From Umezawaea tangerina (lineage in GTDB: Bacteria > Actinomycetota > Actinomycetes > Mycobacteriales > Pseudonocardiaceae), in NCBI RefSeq assembly GCF_003002815.1, contig NZ_PVTF01000018.1:102492-166491 (forward strand): a stretch of 64,000 nt of DNA, given 5' to 3'. A model generated the notes under the pieces. The model made no database searches, had not been told where the DNA came from, and worked only from the letters and a program-made list of their open reading frames with translations. Each line of letters begins with the position of its first letter. Position 1 is the stretch's first letter. Position numbers and translations under genes: made by a program. This document shows, in pieces, positions 53,075-62,077 of this stretch.

Positions 53075-54180
53075 AGCAGCCCCCTGGTCGGCTCGTGCCG
53101 CACCTCGCCCGCGTGCGTCAGGCAGCACCCGGCGAGCACCTCGTCGGTGAGGTCCGGCTCGACGACACCGTCCTCGGTCATCATCATCAGCAGGTTCGCC
53201 ACGTTGCGGGCGTAGAGCTTGCTGGCGTGGATCGGCATGCCGCTGGGCATGTTCCGGGCGCCGTGCACGAGCACGTCGCCGACCCAGACCTCCTGGCCCG
53301 CCACCGAGCCCGCGCAGTTGCCGCCGGACTCCGCGGCCAGGTCCACCACGACCGAACCGGGCGCCATCGCCTTGAGCATGTCGGTGGTCACCAGCACCGG
53401 TGCCGCCCGACCGGGGATCGCCGCGGTCGTGATCACCACGTCGGACGCGGCGACCCGCTCGGCGATCAGCTCCCGCTGCCGCTCCAGGAACGTCTCGGAC
53501 TGCTCGGCCGCGTACACCCCCTGCTGCGTCTCCAACGGCAGCTCGACGAACCGGGCCCCCAGGCTGCGCACCTCCTCCGCGGCGGCCGCCCGCACGTCGT
53601 AGGCCTCCACGACGGCACCGAGCCTGCGCGCGGTCGCGATGGCCTGCAACCCCGCCACACCGGCGCCGAGCACGAGGACCTTCGCGGGCGGCACGGTACC
53701 GGCGGCGGTGGTGAACATGGGCAGGAACCGCGGCAGCCGTTCGGCCGCCACCAGAACCGCGCGGTAACCCGCCACCAGGGCCTGCGAGGACAAGGCGTCC
53801 GCGCCCTGCGCACGGGTGACCCGCGGGAGCAGGTCGAGGCTGAACGAGGTGACCCCGCGCTCGGCCAGCACCCGCACGAGCTCCAGCTCGTTGGGCGGGG
53901 ACAAGAAGCTGATCGTGATGTCGCCGGGACGCAACCTGCGCGCCTGGGCGATCTCCAGAGGTTGGACGGACAGGACAGCTTCGACCTCGCCGACCGTGTC
54001 CTGCGCGACGACCTGGGCACCAGCCGCCCGGTACGCCGCGTCAGCGGCGTACGCGTGCGTCCCAGCGCCCGATTGGACGTCCACGACAAGACCCGCGCCG
54101 ACCAGCGTGCGCACCGTATCCGGGACGCAGGCCACGCGGCGCTCGGCGGGCCGCGACTCCGCGGGAATCCCGACTCTCAC
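53071..54180 (-). CDS. pntAA: NAD(P) transhydrogenase subunit alpha part 1 (NAD-binding)
   Basis: 369 residues from GTG 54180 ('VRVGIPAESRPAERRVACVPDTV'). Soluble NAD(H)-binding domain I related to alanine dehydrogenase: 'VLVLGAGVAGLQAIATARRLGAVVEAYDVRAAAAEEV' is the dinucleotide-binding fold; 'RVTRAQGADALSSQALVAGYRAVL' and 'VVVDLAAESGGNCAGS' are diagnostic. First gene of pntAA-pntAB-pntB, all overlapping by 4 bases, so translation is coupled. Confidence 0.95.
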   Translation of the reverse strand: MRVGIPAESRPAERRVACVPDTVRTLVGAGLVVDVQSGAGTHAYAADAAYRAAGAQVVAQDTVGEVEAVLSVQPLEIAQARRLRPGDITISFLSPPNELELVRVLAERGVTSFSLDLLPRVTRAQGADALSSQALVAGYRAVLVAAERLPRFLPMFTTAAGTVPPAKVLVLGAGVAGLQAIATARRLGAVVEAYDVRAAAAEEVRSLGARFVELPLETQQGVYAAEQSETFLERQRELIAERVAASDVVITTAAIPGRAAPVLVTTDMLKAMAPGSVVVDLAAESGGNCAGSVAGQEVWVGDVLVHGARNMPSGMPIHASKLYARNVANLLMMMTEDGVVEPDLTDEVLAGCCLTHAGEVRHEPTRGLL

Positions 54181-54239
54181 ACCTCAGCACCCTAGGCTTG
54201 GTGAGTGATCTGGACCACAGAGCGGTTTTAACGGTGATC

Positions 54240-54257
54240 GCCGTACGGCCGTACGGC
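54240..54257. promoter_or_regulatory. Perfect 18-bp palindrome upstream of pnt operon
   Basis: GCCGTACGGCCGTACGGC, 60 bp upstream of pntAA. It is also an internal direct repeat of CCGTACGG. Position and symmetry suggest an operator. The gap 54181-54779 otherwise holds the hairpin and repeat array listed next, and no gene. Confidence 0.6.
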
Positions 54258-54422
54258 TGAGTGTTAACGGGGGTTGGGCCGGGGGTGCAGGTTGCTGGCT
54301 GATGGCGCTTGGCTGTGGCTACCCGTGCGAAGTGCGAGTGGGAGACCGCCCGCTGGTGAGGTTCGGTTTTGGCCCTCCCGCCCTCTGGCGAAGCCCAGCC
54401 CCCGGCGCGCGATTGTCTCAAT

Positions 54423-54475
54423 GCCTGATCTTGCTTGTCAAGACGGTGAAGCTGTCTTGACAAGCAAGATCAGGC
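54423..54475. repeat. 22-bp perfect-stem hairpin
   Basis: Arms 54423-54444 and 54454-54475 (starting GCCTGATCTTGCTTGTCAAG) are exactly complementary around a 9-nt loop. The composition is much less GC-rich than the surroundings, as in a recently acquired inverted repeat. It lies between the pnt operon and nos. Confidence 0.9.
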
Positions 54476-54542
54476 AGGAGGGCGCTGTGGATCGGGGGCA
54501 GAGGGGAAGTCTGGCTTCGCCAGCATCAGGCTTCGCCTGACT

Positions 54543-54700
54543 CAGGCATCCTCGCTGCGCGTCGGACCAGGCATCGGACTCCGTCCGACACTGCATCCTC
54601 GGCTGCGCCGTCGGACCAGGCATCCGCGCTTCGCGGCGGACGAGGCATCGGCTGGCGCCGACGAGGCCCCAGGCGCTCCGCGCCGGATGCGCGCTGGCGG
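54543..54700. repeat. Degenerate ~25-bp GC hairpin repeats downstream of nos
   Basis: The motif GGCATC (or TGCATC) recurs at 54545, 54570, 54592, 54619 and 54644, each followed by a short self-complementary GC segment (for example CCGCGCTTCGCGG). Spacing 22-27 bp. It is downstream of the nos stop (54780, minus strand). REP-like; not CRISPR because units are degenerate and there are no unique spacers. Confidence 0.6.
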
Positions 54701-54779
54701 GCTTCGCCCAACGTTGTGTTGTGCTCGGCTTCGCCATCGGTCTGCCGGCGGGTGAGCTCTCGCCCTGTGCTCGGCTTCG

Positions 54780-55964
54780 TCAGTGGATGACTGGGCAGAC
54801 TCCGGTGGTGCCGTTGGGGAAGAAGTTGGGCACCTGTTCCTCCTTGTCGTAGTAGCGGTGGAAGACCGGGGTCAGGGAGCCGGACATGGGGGGGACGATC
54901 CAGGTCCAGTCGGTGGGGCACTTGCGGCCTGCGGCTTCTTCCTTCTGGACGTGGGTCAGGAAGCGCTGGGATTCGGTGTGGTGGTCGGTGATGGTGACGC
55001 CGGCCTCGGCGAAGGAGTGCAGGACGGCGCGGTTGAGCTCGACGAGTGCGCGGTCGCGCCAGAGGGTCTGCTCGCAGGAGGTGTCCAGGCCCATCCTCTT
55101 GCCGAGGTAGGGGAGCAGGTCGTAGCGGTCGTTGTCGGCGAGGTTGCGGGCGCCGATCTCGGTGCCCATGTACCAGCCGTTGAAGGGGGCGGCCGGGTAG
55201 TCGATGCCGCCGATGCGCATCCGCATGTTGCTGATGACGGGCACGGCGTGCCAGCGGAGGCCGAGCTTGGCAAGCCATGGCAGTTCCGGATGGCTCAGCG
55301 GGACCTCGAGGACGGCGTCCGGGGGGAGGTCGACCATGCCGGACTCGCCGTCCGAGGTCTCGACCAGCACGGGGAGGACGTCGAAGGGGCCGCGGGTGCG
55401 CGGGGGCTGCCAGCCGCGGGTGATCGCGAGGTCGGTGAGCTCGAGGTTGCGGCGGTCACCCAGGACACCACCGTCCGGGCCGCGGTAGGCCGCGTACCGG
55501 ATGAGCTGCTCGTTGCGGACGCGAGGACCGGGGTGGCCGGGTTCGTCGGGGGCGAACACGGTCATCACGGGTCGGATCTTGCCCGCGTTGGTGGCGATCC
55601 GCAGGTGCTCGACGCACTCGTCCGCCACCTCCTTGGGGTCGTGGAGATCTCGCAGGTCCCGCACCTTCAGGCTGCGCCAGTACAGCCTGCCGATGCATCG
55701 CGCGCTGTTGCGCCAGGCAACCCTGGCGCCGAAGGTCAACTCGGTTGTGGTGTGCCGGTAGGTGCCGGTCGCCGCGATCTCCGCGTGCACTTCGGCGAGA
55801 CGGTCCTCCACCGGGCCTAGGTCATGGTTTTCCTCGTGGTGGAGCCGGATGAACTCCTCCGCCTCGGCGATGTCGACCTCGGTGGCCGGCACGGCCACCG
55901 CGTTCTCGACAAGCGACGGGGGGAGGGGCATCACGTCATCCGGACACGTTGGGACGGGGGCCAT
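54780..55964 (-). CDS. nos: Bacterial nitric oxide synthase oxygenase
   Basis: 394 residues from ATG 55964. Makes NO from L-arginine using heme and a tetrahydropterin/tetrahydrofolate cofactor, with electrons from a separate reductase. The heme ligand Cys90 is in 'WRNSARCIGRLYW'; the arginine-binding Glu269 is in 'FNGWYMGTEIGARNL'; 'MRIGGIDYPAAPFNGWY' and the C-terminal 'DWTWIVPPMSGSLTPVFHRYYDKEE' spread over 340-375 complete the oxygenase fold. No reductase domain is fused and no pterin gene is adjacent. Possible roles: stress protection, signalling or nitration of a metabolite. Confidence 0.96.
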   Translation of the reverse strand: MAPVPTCPDDVMPLPPSLVENAVAVPATEVDIAEAEEFIRLHHEENHDLGPVEDRLAEVHAEIAATGTYRHTTTELTFGARVAWRNSARCIGRLYWRSLKVRDLRDLHDPKEVADECVEHLRIATNAGKIRPVMTVFAPDEPGHPGPRVRNEQLIRYAAYRGPDGGVLGDRRNLELTDLAITRGWQPPRTRGPFDVLPVLVETSDGESGMVDLPPDAVLEVPLSHPELPWLAKLGLRWHAVPVISNMRMRIGGIDYPAAPFNGWYMGTEIGARNLADNDRYDLLPYLGKRMGLDTSCEQTLWRDRALVELNRAVLHSFAEAGVTITDHHTESQRFLTHVQKEEAAGRKCPTDWTWIVPPMSGSLTPVFHRYYDKEEQVPNFFPNGTTGVCPVIH

Positions 55965-56249
55965 GGCGGGTCACCGTAATTGCACATCGGTGGACGGTGC
56001 ACCGCCGTGACGGTCACCGGCAAGCGCGAGCCAGGTACGGCCGGTGGGCACGCAAAGTGCTTGATCCGTCAATCGGGTGATCAGAGCTGCGATTACGGGT
56101 GGTGCTGCAATCGTTACCCGCCAGAAGCCTGCCGGTTACCCATGACGAAGATCACACCAAAAGACAACCCGGTCCGGTGACACGGAGGGCTTCCGGAACG
56201 ATGCCCCCGTGTTCACCTTCCGTTCACCAAGCGGAATACTCGCCGGATC

Positions 56250-56822
56250 ATGATCGAGTTGAGCGCAGCCCTCTACCTGTTCATCACCGGCATCGCCCAC
56301 GAGACCCCCGACTGGGTGCACACGATCGCGGACATCGGCACCGACGCGGGCCTGCTGGTGTTCGTCGCCCTGTTCGCGTGGAATGCCTGGCGCAACAGGG
56401 GAACGCCCGAGTACCGGCTCGCGCTGGTGGCACCCCTGGCGGTGATCGGCGCCTACCTGGTGAGCGAGGTCGCGAAGACCTTCATCCAGGAGGAGCGCCC
56501 GTGCCGCGCGGTCGCCGGGGCGGTGTTCATCGCCGAGTGCCCGGCCGTCGGCGACTGGTCGTTCCCCAGCAACCACGCGACCATCGCGGCGGCCTGCGCG
56601 GCGGTGCTGGCGACCGTCTGGGGTCGGGTCGCCCTGCTGGTGTTCCCATTGGCGATGCTTATGGCGTTCTCGCGGGTCTTCGTGGGTGTGCACTACCCGC
56701 ACGACGTCGCCGCGGGGTTCCTGGTGGGCGCCACGGTCGGCGCGCTGCTGGCCCTGCTGGCGGTCAGACTGGTCGGTCCGGCGAAGGCGGCGCCGCGAGT
56801 GCCGGTGGGGTCCAGGCGCTGA
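56250..56822 (+). CDS. PAP2-family membrane phosphatase
   Basis: 190 residues from ATG 56250. Six hydrophobic helices and the three-part phosphatase signature: 'KTFIQEERPCR' (KxxxxxxRP), 'PSNHA' and 'SRVFVGVHYPHD' (SRx5HxxxD). Such enzymes dephosphorylate undecaprenyl diphosphate or other lipid phosphates on the outer face of the membrane. Its last 59 bp overlap, antisense, the end of the FAD monooxygenase gene. The 285 bp before it (55965-56249) are promoter for it and nos. Confidence 0.9.
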   Translation: MIELSAALYLFITGIAHETPDWVHTIADIGTDAGLLVFVALFAWNAWRNRGTPEYRLALVAPLAVIGAYLVSEVAKTFIQEERPCRAVAGAVFIAECPAVGDWSFPSNHATIAAACAAVLATVWGRVALLVFPLAMLMAFSRVFVGVHYPHDVAAGFLVGATVGALLALLAVRLVGPAKAAPRVPVGSRR

Positions 56823-57930
56823 ACCTGGTCATCCCGGACAGCGCGACCCCCGTCGGCACCGACCTCATCAGCGCGTTCCGCACGGCGACGGCGGCCGGGT
56901 GGCGCAGCCCGTGCCCGACCCGGCCCATGAGCCGCGACGCCCTGGCCACCGACCGGGTGCGCGGCCCGCGTTCCCGGTCGTAGCGGGTCAGCGCGGCCGC
57001 CACGGTGTCGGCGTCCGCGCACGCGGCGGCGAGGACGACGCCGTCCTCGATCGCCTGGCACGCGCCCTGGCCGAGGAACGGGGTCATGGCGTGCGCGGAG
57101 TCGCCGAGCAGCGCGACGCGCCCGTGCACGTAGGTGGACGGCGGCGCGGCCAGCTCGTGGACGTCGTGGCGCAGCACCGACCCGCCCGGTGTGCCCGCCA
57201 GCAGGGCGGGGATCGGGTCGGCCCAGTCGCCGCACAGCCGCACGACCTCGGCCAGCTCGTCCGGCGCGCGCAGGCCGGGCGCGGACAGGGTCGCGGCGTA
57301 CCAGTAGACCCGGCCCGCGGCCAGCGGCAGGACGCCGAACTCGGTGCCGGGCCCGAGGTACTGGCCGATCTCCAGGTCACCGGTGTGGTCGGTGACCGCC
57401 CGCCAGGCCGTGGTGCCGGAGTAGACCGGCGCGGGCACCTCCGGCCACAGCCGCGACCGGACCCGGCTGCCGATGCCGTCGGCCGCGACCACCAGGTCCG
57501 CCTCCAGCTCGACGGGGTCGCCGTCGGCGAGGTAGCGCACCCTCGGGACGACCTCGACGACGTCGGCCGAGGTGACCAGGCACTCCGCGGGCAGCGCCGA
57601 GCGCAGCACCCGGTGCAGGTCGGCCCGGTGGATCGCGACGAGCCTGCCCGCGCGTTCCAGCTCCGCGGCGTCCAGGTGCCCTAGAGCGCGTCCTCGATGG
57701 TCGCGGACACCGCCGGGGAGCCGGGGCGTGCCGTCGTGGCGCACGGCCTCGCCCAGGCCCAGGGCGTCCAGCGCGCGCAGGGCGTTGGGCATCACGCCGA
57801 TGCCCGCCCCCACCTCGCCGAACTCCGGCGCCCGTTCGAGCACGGTCACCCGCCAGCCGACCCGGTGCAGCGCGACCGCCGCCGTCAGCCCGCCCAGTCC
57901 CCCGCCGACCACCACCGCCGTGCCCCGCAT
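56764..57930 (-). CDS. FAD-dependent aromatic monooxygenase (salicylate-hydroxylase-like)
   Basis: 388 residues from ATG 57930. Class A flavoprotein hydroxylase: FAD-binding 'AVVVGGGLGGLTAAVALHRVGWRVTVLERA', 'GAGIGVMPNALRALDALGLG', 'DLVVAADGIGSRVR' (DG motif) and 'GRVALLGDSAHAMTPFLGQGACQAIEDGVVLA' (GD motif) across about 275-305. NAD(P)H-driven hydroxylation of an aromatic or polyketide substrate is expected. Divergent from a TetR gene with palindromic operators between; overlaps the PAP2 gene at its 3' end. Confidence 0.92.
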   Translation of the reverse strand: MRGTAVVVGGGLGGLTAAVALHRVGWRVTVLERAPEFGEVGAGIGVMPNALRALDALGLGEAVRHDGTPRLPGGVRDHRGRALGHLDAAELERAGRLVAIHRADLHRVLRSALPAECLVTSADVVEVVPRVRYLADGDPVELEADLVVAADGIGSRVRSRLWPEVPAPVYSGTTAWRAVTDHTGDLEIGQYLGPGTEFGVLPLAAGRVYWYAATLSAPGLRAPDELAEVVRLCGDWADPIPALLAGTPGGSVLRHDVHELAAPPSTYVHGRVALLGDSAHAMTPFLGQGACQAIEDGVVLAAACADADTVAAALTRYDRERGPRTRSVARASRLMGRVGHGLRHPAAVAVRNALMRSVPTGVALSGMTRFSAWTPPALAAPPSPDRPV

Positions 57931-57945
57931 GCTGACCCCCTCGTT

Positions 57946-57981
57946 TCTACAGGTGTAGAGACAGCGATACTACAGCTGTAG
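57946..57981. promoter_or_regulatory. Twin TetR operator (CTACAGNTGTAG)
   Basis: TCTACAGGTGTAGA (57946-57959) and the perfect palindrome CTACAGCTGTAG (57970-57981), 23 bp apart, fill the 68-bp gap between the FAD monooxygenase and its TetR gene. Confidence 0.8.
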
Positions 57982-57998
57982 AAGGAAGGGGCAAGGCG

Positions 57999-58613
57999 TT
58001 GAGCGACCGCACCGACCTGCTCGCCGACGCGGCCATCCACGTCGTCGCGACCCACGGGATGCGCGGGCTGACCCACCGCGCGGTCGACGCGCGCGCCGGG
58101 GTGCCGCAGGGCTCGACGTCGGCGTACTTCCGGACCCGCAAGGCGCTCGTCGAAGGGCTCGTCCGGCGGCTCGCGGACGTCGAGACGGCCGACATCGACG
58201 CGACCCGGCTGACCTCTCAGACCTCCGACGGCCCGCCCGACCTCGACCGGGTCGCCGCGGGCGTGGCCGCGCTGCTGGACCACTGGCTCGGCGCCGGGCG
58301 CGACCGCAGCCTGGCCAGGTTCGCCTGCCTGCTGGAGGCCACCCACCACCCCGAGCTGCGCACGATCCTCGCCTACGGCGACCGGCCGCGGGCCCAGGCG
58401 CGCGAGCTCGTGGCGGCGCTCGGCTCGACCGACCCGGAACGGGACGGCCACGACCTGGTGTCGTTCGTCGACGGCCTGCTGTTCTACCGGCTGGCGGGCG
58501 GCGGGGCGGCCCACGCGCCCGCGCCCGGCACGCCCGAGAGCCTCGCCGAGCTGCACCGCGCGGCGCTGGCCGCGCTCACCGGCGTGCTCGCCCGGCGGTC
58601 CCCCGCCCGGTAA
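57999..58613 (+). CDS. TetR-family regulator of the FAD monooxygenase
   Basis: 204 residues from TTG 57999 (GAAGGAAGGGG upstream). HTH at about 24-47 ('LTHRAVDARAGVPQGSTSAYFRTRK'). The ligand domain is helical with 'LVSFVDGLLFYRL' near the end. It faces the monooxygenase gene across twin CTACAG palindromes and is its probable repressor. It ends only 38 bp before the ABC-F leader ORF, so the ABC-F promoter overlaps its 3' end. Confidence 0.9.
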   Translation: MSDRTDLLADAAIHVVATHGMRGLTHRAVDARAGVPQGSTSAYFRTRKALVEGLVRRLADVETADIDATRLTSQTSDGPPDLDRVAAGVAALLDHWLGAGRDRSLARFACLLEATHHPELRTILAYGDRPRAQARELVAALGSTDPERDGHDLVSFVDGLLFYRLAGGGAAHAPAPGTPESLAELHRAALAALTGVLARRSPAR

Positions 58614-58641
58614 TCCGGTGGCGGGCCCCCGACGGCTTCCC

Positions 58642-58655
58642 TATCGTCGCGGCCA
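58642..58655 (+). promoter_or_regulatory. Candidate leaderless promoter for ABC-F transcript
   Basis: TATCGT (58642-58647) fits the TANNNT -10 pattern and is followed after 7 nt by the ATG of the leader ORF (58655), the spacing expected when transcription starts at the A of the start codon. No convincing -35 and no Shine-Dalgarno are present, consistent with a leaderless start. Confidence 0.5.
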
Positions 58656-58687
58656 TGGTCCCGCCGTTCTTCGTGTTCTACCTCTGA
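58655..58687 (+). CDS. 10-residue leader peptide upstream of ABC-F gene
   Basis: ATG-to-TGA frame encoding MVPPFFVFYL, 138 bp upstream of the ABC-F start and followed by several hairpins. Short hydrophobic leader peptides that stall on drug-bound ribosomes are the established inducers of many ABC-F and other ribosome-resistance genes; the Pro-Pro and aromatic run here would favour stalling. Its role as a stall sensor is inferred, not shown. Confidence 0.6.
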   Translation: MVPPFFVFYL

Positions 58688-58697
58688 TCTCGGCCGC

Positions 58698-58783
58698 GAC
58701 GCGGCGGGCGGTCGCTCGCCGCGTCCTCGACGTGCCCGAGAGCGCTCGCCGTCCGGCTTGAGCGCCAGAGCTCGCGGAGCGCC
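58698..58783 (+). promoter_or_regulatory. Attenuator-like hairpins between leader ORF and ABC-F gene
   Basis: First stem GACGCGGCG / CGCCGCGTC (58698-58706 / 58717-58725, 10-nt loop) starts 10 nt after the leader stop, so a ribosome at the end of the ORF would cover its 5' side. Further on GCGCTC (58742-58747) can pair with either of two GAGCGC segments (58760-58765 or 58777-58783 region), giving alternative structures. Confidence 0.55.
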
Positions 58784-58825
58784 CCCGTCGTGGTCGCGCG
58801 CTCCCGTTCCGAAGAGGTGACCCCA

Positions 58826-60406
<1,581 letters not shown>

Positions 60407-60416
60407 AAACAATGTT

Positions 60417-60449
60417 CTTCACAGAGTAGTGAAGCTTCTGTAGCTTCTG
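60417..60449. promoter_or_regulatory. AT-rich regulatory repeats before the P450 gene
   Basis: CTTCAC-N6-GTGAAG inverted repeat (60417-60434) overlaps a direct repeat of AGCTTCTG (60433-60440 and 60442-60449). This low-GC island is the promoter region of the P450-ferredoxin pair. Confidence 0.55.
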
Positions 60450-60482
60450 AAGCAGGTCCCTACGCACTGGGAGGTGTGCAAG

Positions 60483-61685
60483 TTGACCGGAACGATCACC
60501 GCTGCCCTGCCGACGACGCGCGACAACGCGTTCGACCCGCCCGCCGAACTGGGGGTGCTCCGCGAGGAGCGGCCGCTGAACCGGCTCCAGTTCCCCGACG
60601 GGCACGTGGGCTGGCTCGTCACGAACCACGAGCTGGTCCGCGAGATCATGGCGGACCGCCGCTTCAGCTCGCGCAGCGAGCTGCACCACTCCGTCATCAC
60701 CCGCGCCGACGGCAAGCCGGTCCGCAGGCCCGCCGCGACGCCCGGCATGTTCATCGGGATGGACGCGCCGGACCACACGAGGTACCGCAAGCTGCTGACC
60801 GGCCAGTTCACCGTGCGCAGGATGAACCTGCTGTCGGCCCGCATCGAGGAGATCGTCCAGGAGCACCTGAAGGCGATGCGCGCGAACGGCACGTCGGGCG
60901 ACCTCGTCCAGGCGTTCGCGCTCCCCATCCCCTCGCTGGTGATCTGCGAGCTGCTGGGCGTCCCCTACGACGAGCGGCACGGGTTCCAGGAGGACACCGC
61001 CACGGCGCTGCGGCTGGAGACCTCCGCGGACGAGGCCATCGCGGCGTTCGAGCGGATCAAGGACTTCATCCGCGACCTCGTGCGGCGCAAGCGCGCCAAC
61101 CCCGGCGACGACATGCTCAGCGGCCTGATCGCGAGCGGTGAGCACCTCGACGACGAGGAGATCACCGGCATGGGCGTCCTGCTGCTGGTGGCCGGGCACG
61201 AGACGACCGCCAACATGCTCGGCCTCGGCACGCTGGCCCTGCTCGGCAACCCCGACCAGCTCGCCGCGCTGAAGGCGGACCCGTCGCTGGTCGACAACAC
61301 CGTCGAGGAGCTGCTGCGGTACCTGTCGATCATCCAGTTCGGCACGACCCGCACGGCGCTGGAGGACGTGGAGATCGCCGGCGAGGTGATCAAGGAGGGC
61401 GACACGCTGTCGCTCTCGCTGGCCGCCGCCAACCGCGACCCGCAGCGGTTCGACCACCCCGACCGGCTGGACGTCCACCGCTCGGCGAACGGGCACATGA
61501 GCTTCGGCCACGGCGTGCACCAGTGCCTCGGCCAGCAGCTCGCCCGCATCGAGATGCGGATCGCCTACTCGGCGCTGTTCGCCGAGTTCCCGGACCTGCG
61601 CCTGGCGGTGCCCGCCGACGAGGTGCCGCTGCGCACCGACATGGCCATCTACGGTGTCCACTCGCTGCCGGTGGAGTGGTCATGA
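60483..61685 (+). CDS. Cytochrome P450 (tailoring oxidase)
   Basis: 400 residues from TTG 60483; GGGAGG (60469-60474) at 8-nt spacing decides this start over GTG 60474, which would overlap it. Features: I-helix 'LLLVAGHETTANM' (237-242), ExxR at 276-279 ('EELLRYL'), 'FDHPDRLDVHRSANGHMSFGHGVHQCLGQQLARIEM' containing heme ligand Cys348. Typical bacterial class I soluble P450 of the CYP105/107 kind, expected to hydroxylate or epoxidise the polyketide made by the adjacent PKS. The ferredoxin gene overlaps its stop (ATGA). Confidence 0.95.
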   Translation: MTGTITAALPTTRDNAFDPPAELGVLREERPLNRLQFPDGHVGWLVTNHELVREIMADRRFSSRSELHHSVITRADGKPVRRPAATPGMFIGMDAPDHTRYRKLLTGQFTVRRMNLLSARIEEIVQEHLKAMRANGTSGDLVQAFALPIPSLVICELLGVPYDERHGFQEDTATALRLETSADEAIAAFERIKDFIRDLVRRKRANPGDDMLSGLIASGEHLDDEEITGMGVLLLVAGHETTANMLGLGTLALLGNPDQLAALKADPSLVDNTVEELLRYLSIIQFGTTRTALEDVEIAGEVIKEGDTLSLSLAAANRDPQRFDHPDRLDVHRSANGHMSFGHGVHQCLGQQLARIEMRIAYSALFAEFPDLRLAVPADEVPLRTDMAIYGVHSLPVEWS

Positions 61686-61876
61686 GGATCGAGGCCGACG
61701 TGAACAAGTGCTGCGGGTCCGGCATGTGCGCCCTGACCGACCCGGAGCTGTTCGACCAGAGCGAGGAGGACGGCACGGTCCTCGTCCTCGTCAGCGAGCC
61801 CGGTCCCGAGCACCACGCCGCGGCCCGCGAAGCCGCCGCGCTGTGCCCCGCGGGAGCCATCACCGTGCACGGGTGA
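61682..61876 (+). CDS. Ferredoxin for the adjacent P450 (3Fe-4S type)
   Basis: 64 residues from ATG 61682. Cysteines in 'NKCCGSGMCALTDPELFD' (Cys10 or 11, Cys16) and 'LCPAGAI' (Cys55) give the three-ligand pattern of actinomycete SoyB-like ferredoxins, with a non-Cys residue at the fourth position. It shuttles electrons to the P450 from a ferredoxin reductase not present in this window. Coupled to the P450 gene by a 4-bp overlap. Confidence 0.94.
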   Translation: MRIEADVNKCCGSGMCALTDPELFDQSEEDGTVLVLVSEPGPEHHAAAREAAALCPAGAITVHG

Positions 61877-61882
61877 CCGCAC

Positions 61883-61919
61883 CCCGCGACCCCGCCGCCC
61901 ACCCCGGCGGGGTCGCGGG
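61883..61919 (+). terminator. Terminator hairpin after ferredoxin gene
   Basis: 14-bp perfect stem CCCGCGACCCCGCC / GGCGGGGTCGCGGG with a 9-nt loop, 6 bp after the ferredoxin stop. It separates the P450-ferredoxin transcript from the PKS gene. Confidence 0.85.
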
Positions 61920-61949
61920 AACCCCGCTGACCACGCCTTCCGCCCGGAC

Positions 61950-61996
61950 AGGGGCCCTGCTAGGGGCCGTTTAGGGGCCGCCAGGGGTGTCCGGGG
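61950..61996. promoter_or_regulatory. Phased AGGGG direct repeats upstream of the PKS gene
   Basis: AGGGG begins at 61950, 61962, 61973 and 61983, and CGGGG follows at about 61992: spacing 10-12 bp, one helical turn each. Such phased heptamer repeats are how SARP-type activators bind upstream of antibiotic genes (known); no SARP gene lies in this window. Confidence 0.5.
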
Positions 61997-62077
61997 CACA
62001 AACCCGTCATTAGCTTTCGATCCAGTGATCTGTGGCGGAAGACGACGTGCGGGTTTCTGTGAAAAGGGTGGCGCTGA

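Noticed and set aside
54543..54700. CRISPR-like spacing of about 25 bp, or a repetitive coding sequence downstream of nos
   Set aside because: Repeats are degenerate and short, there are no unique spacers, and minus-strand translation is low-complexity with no start signal.
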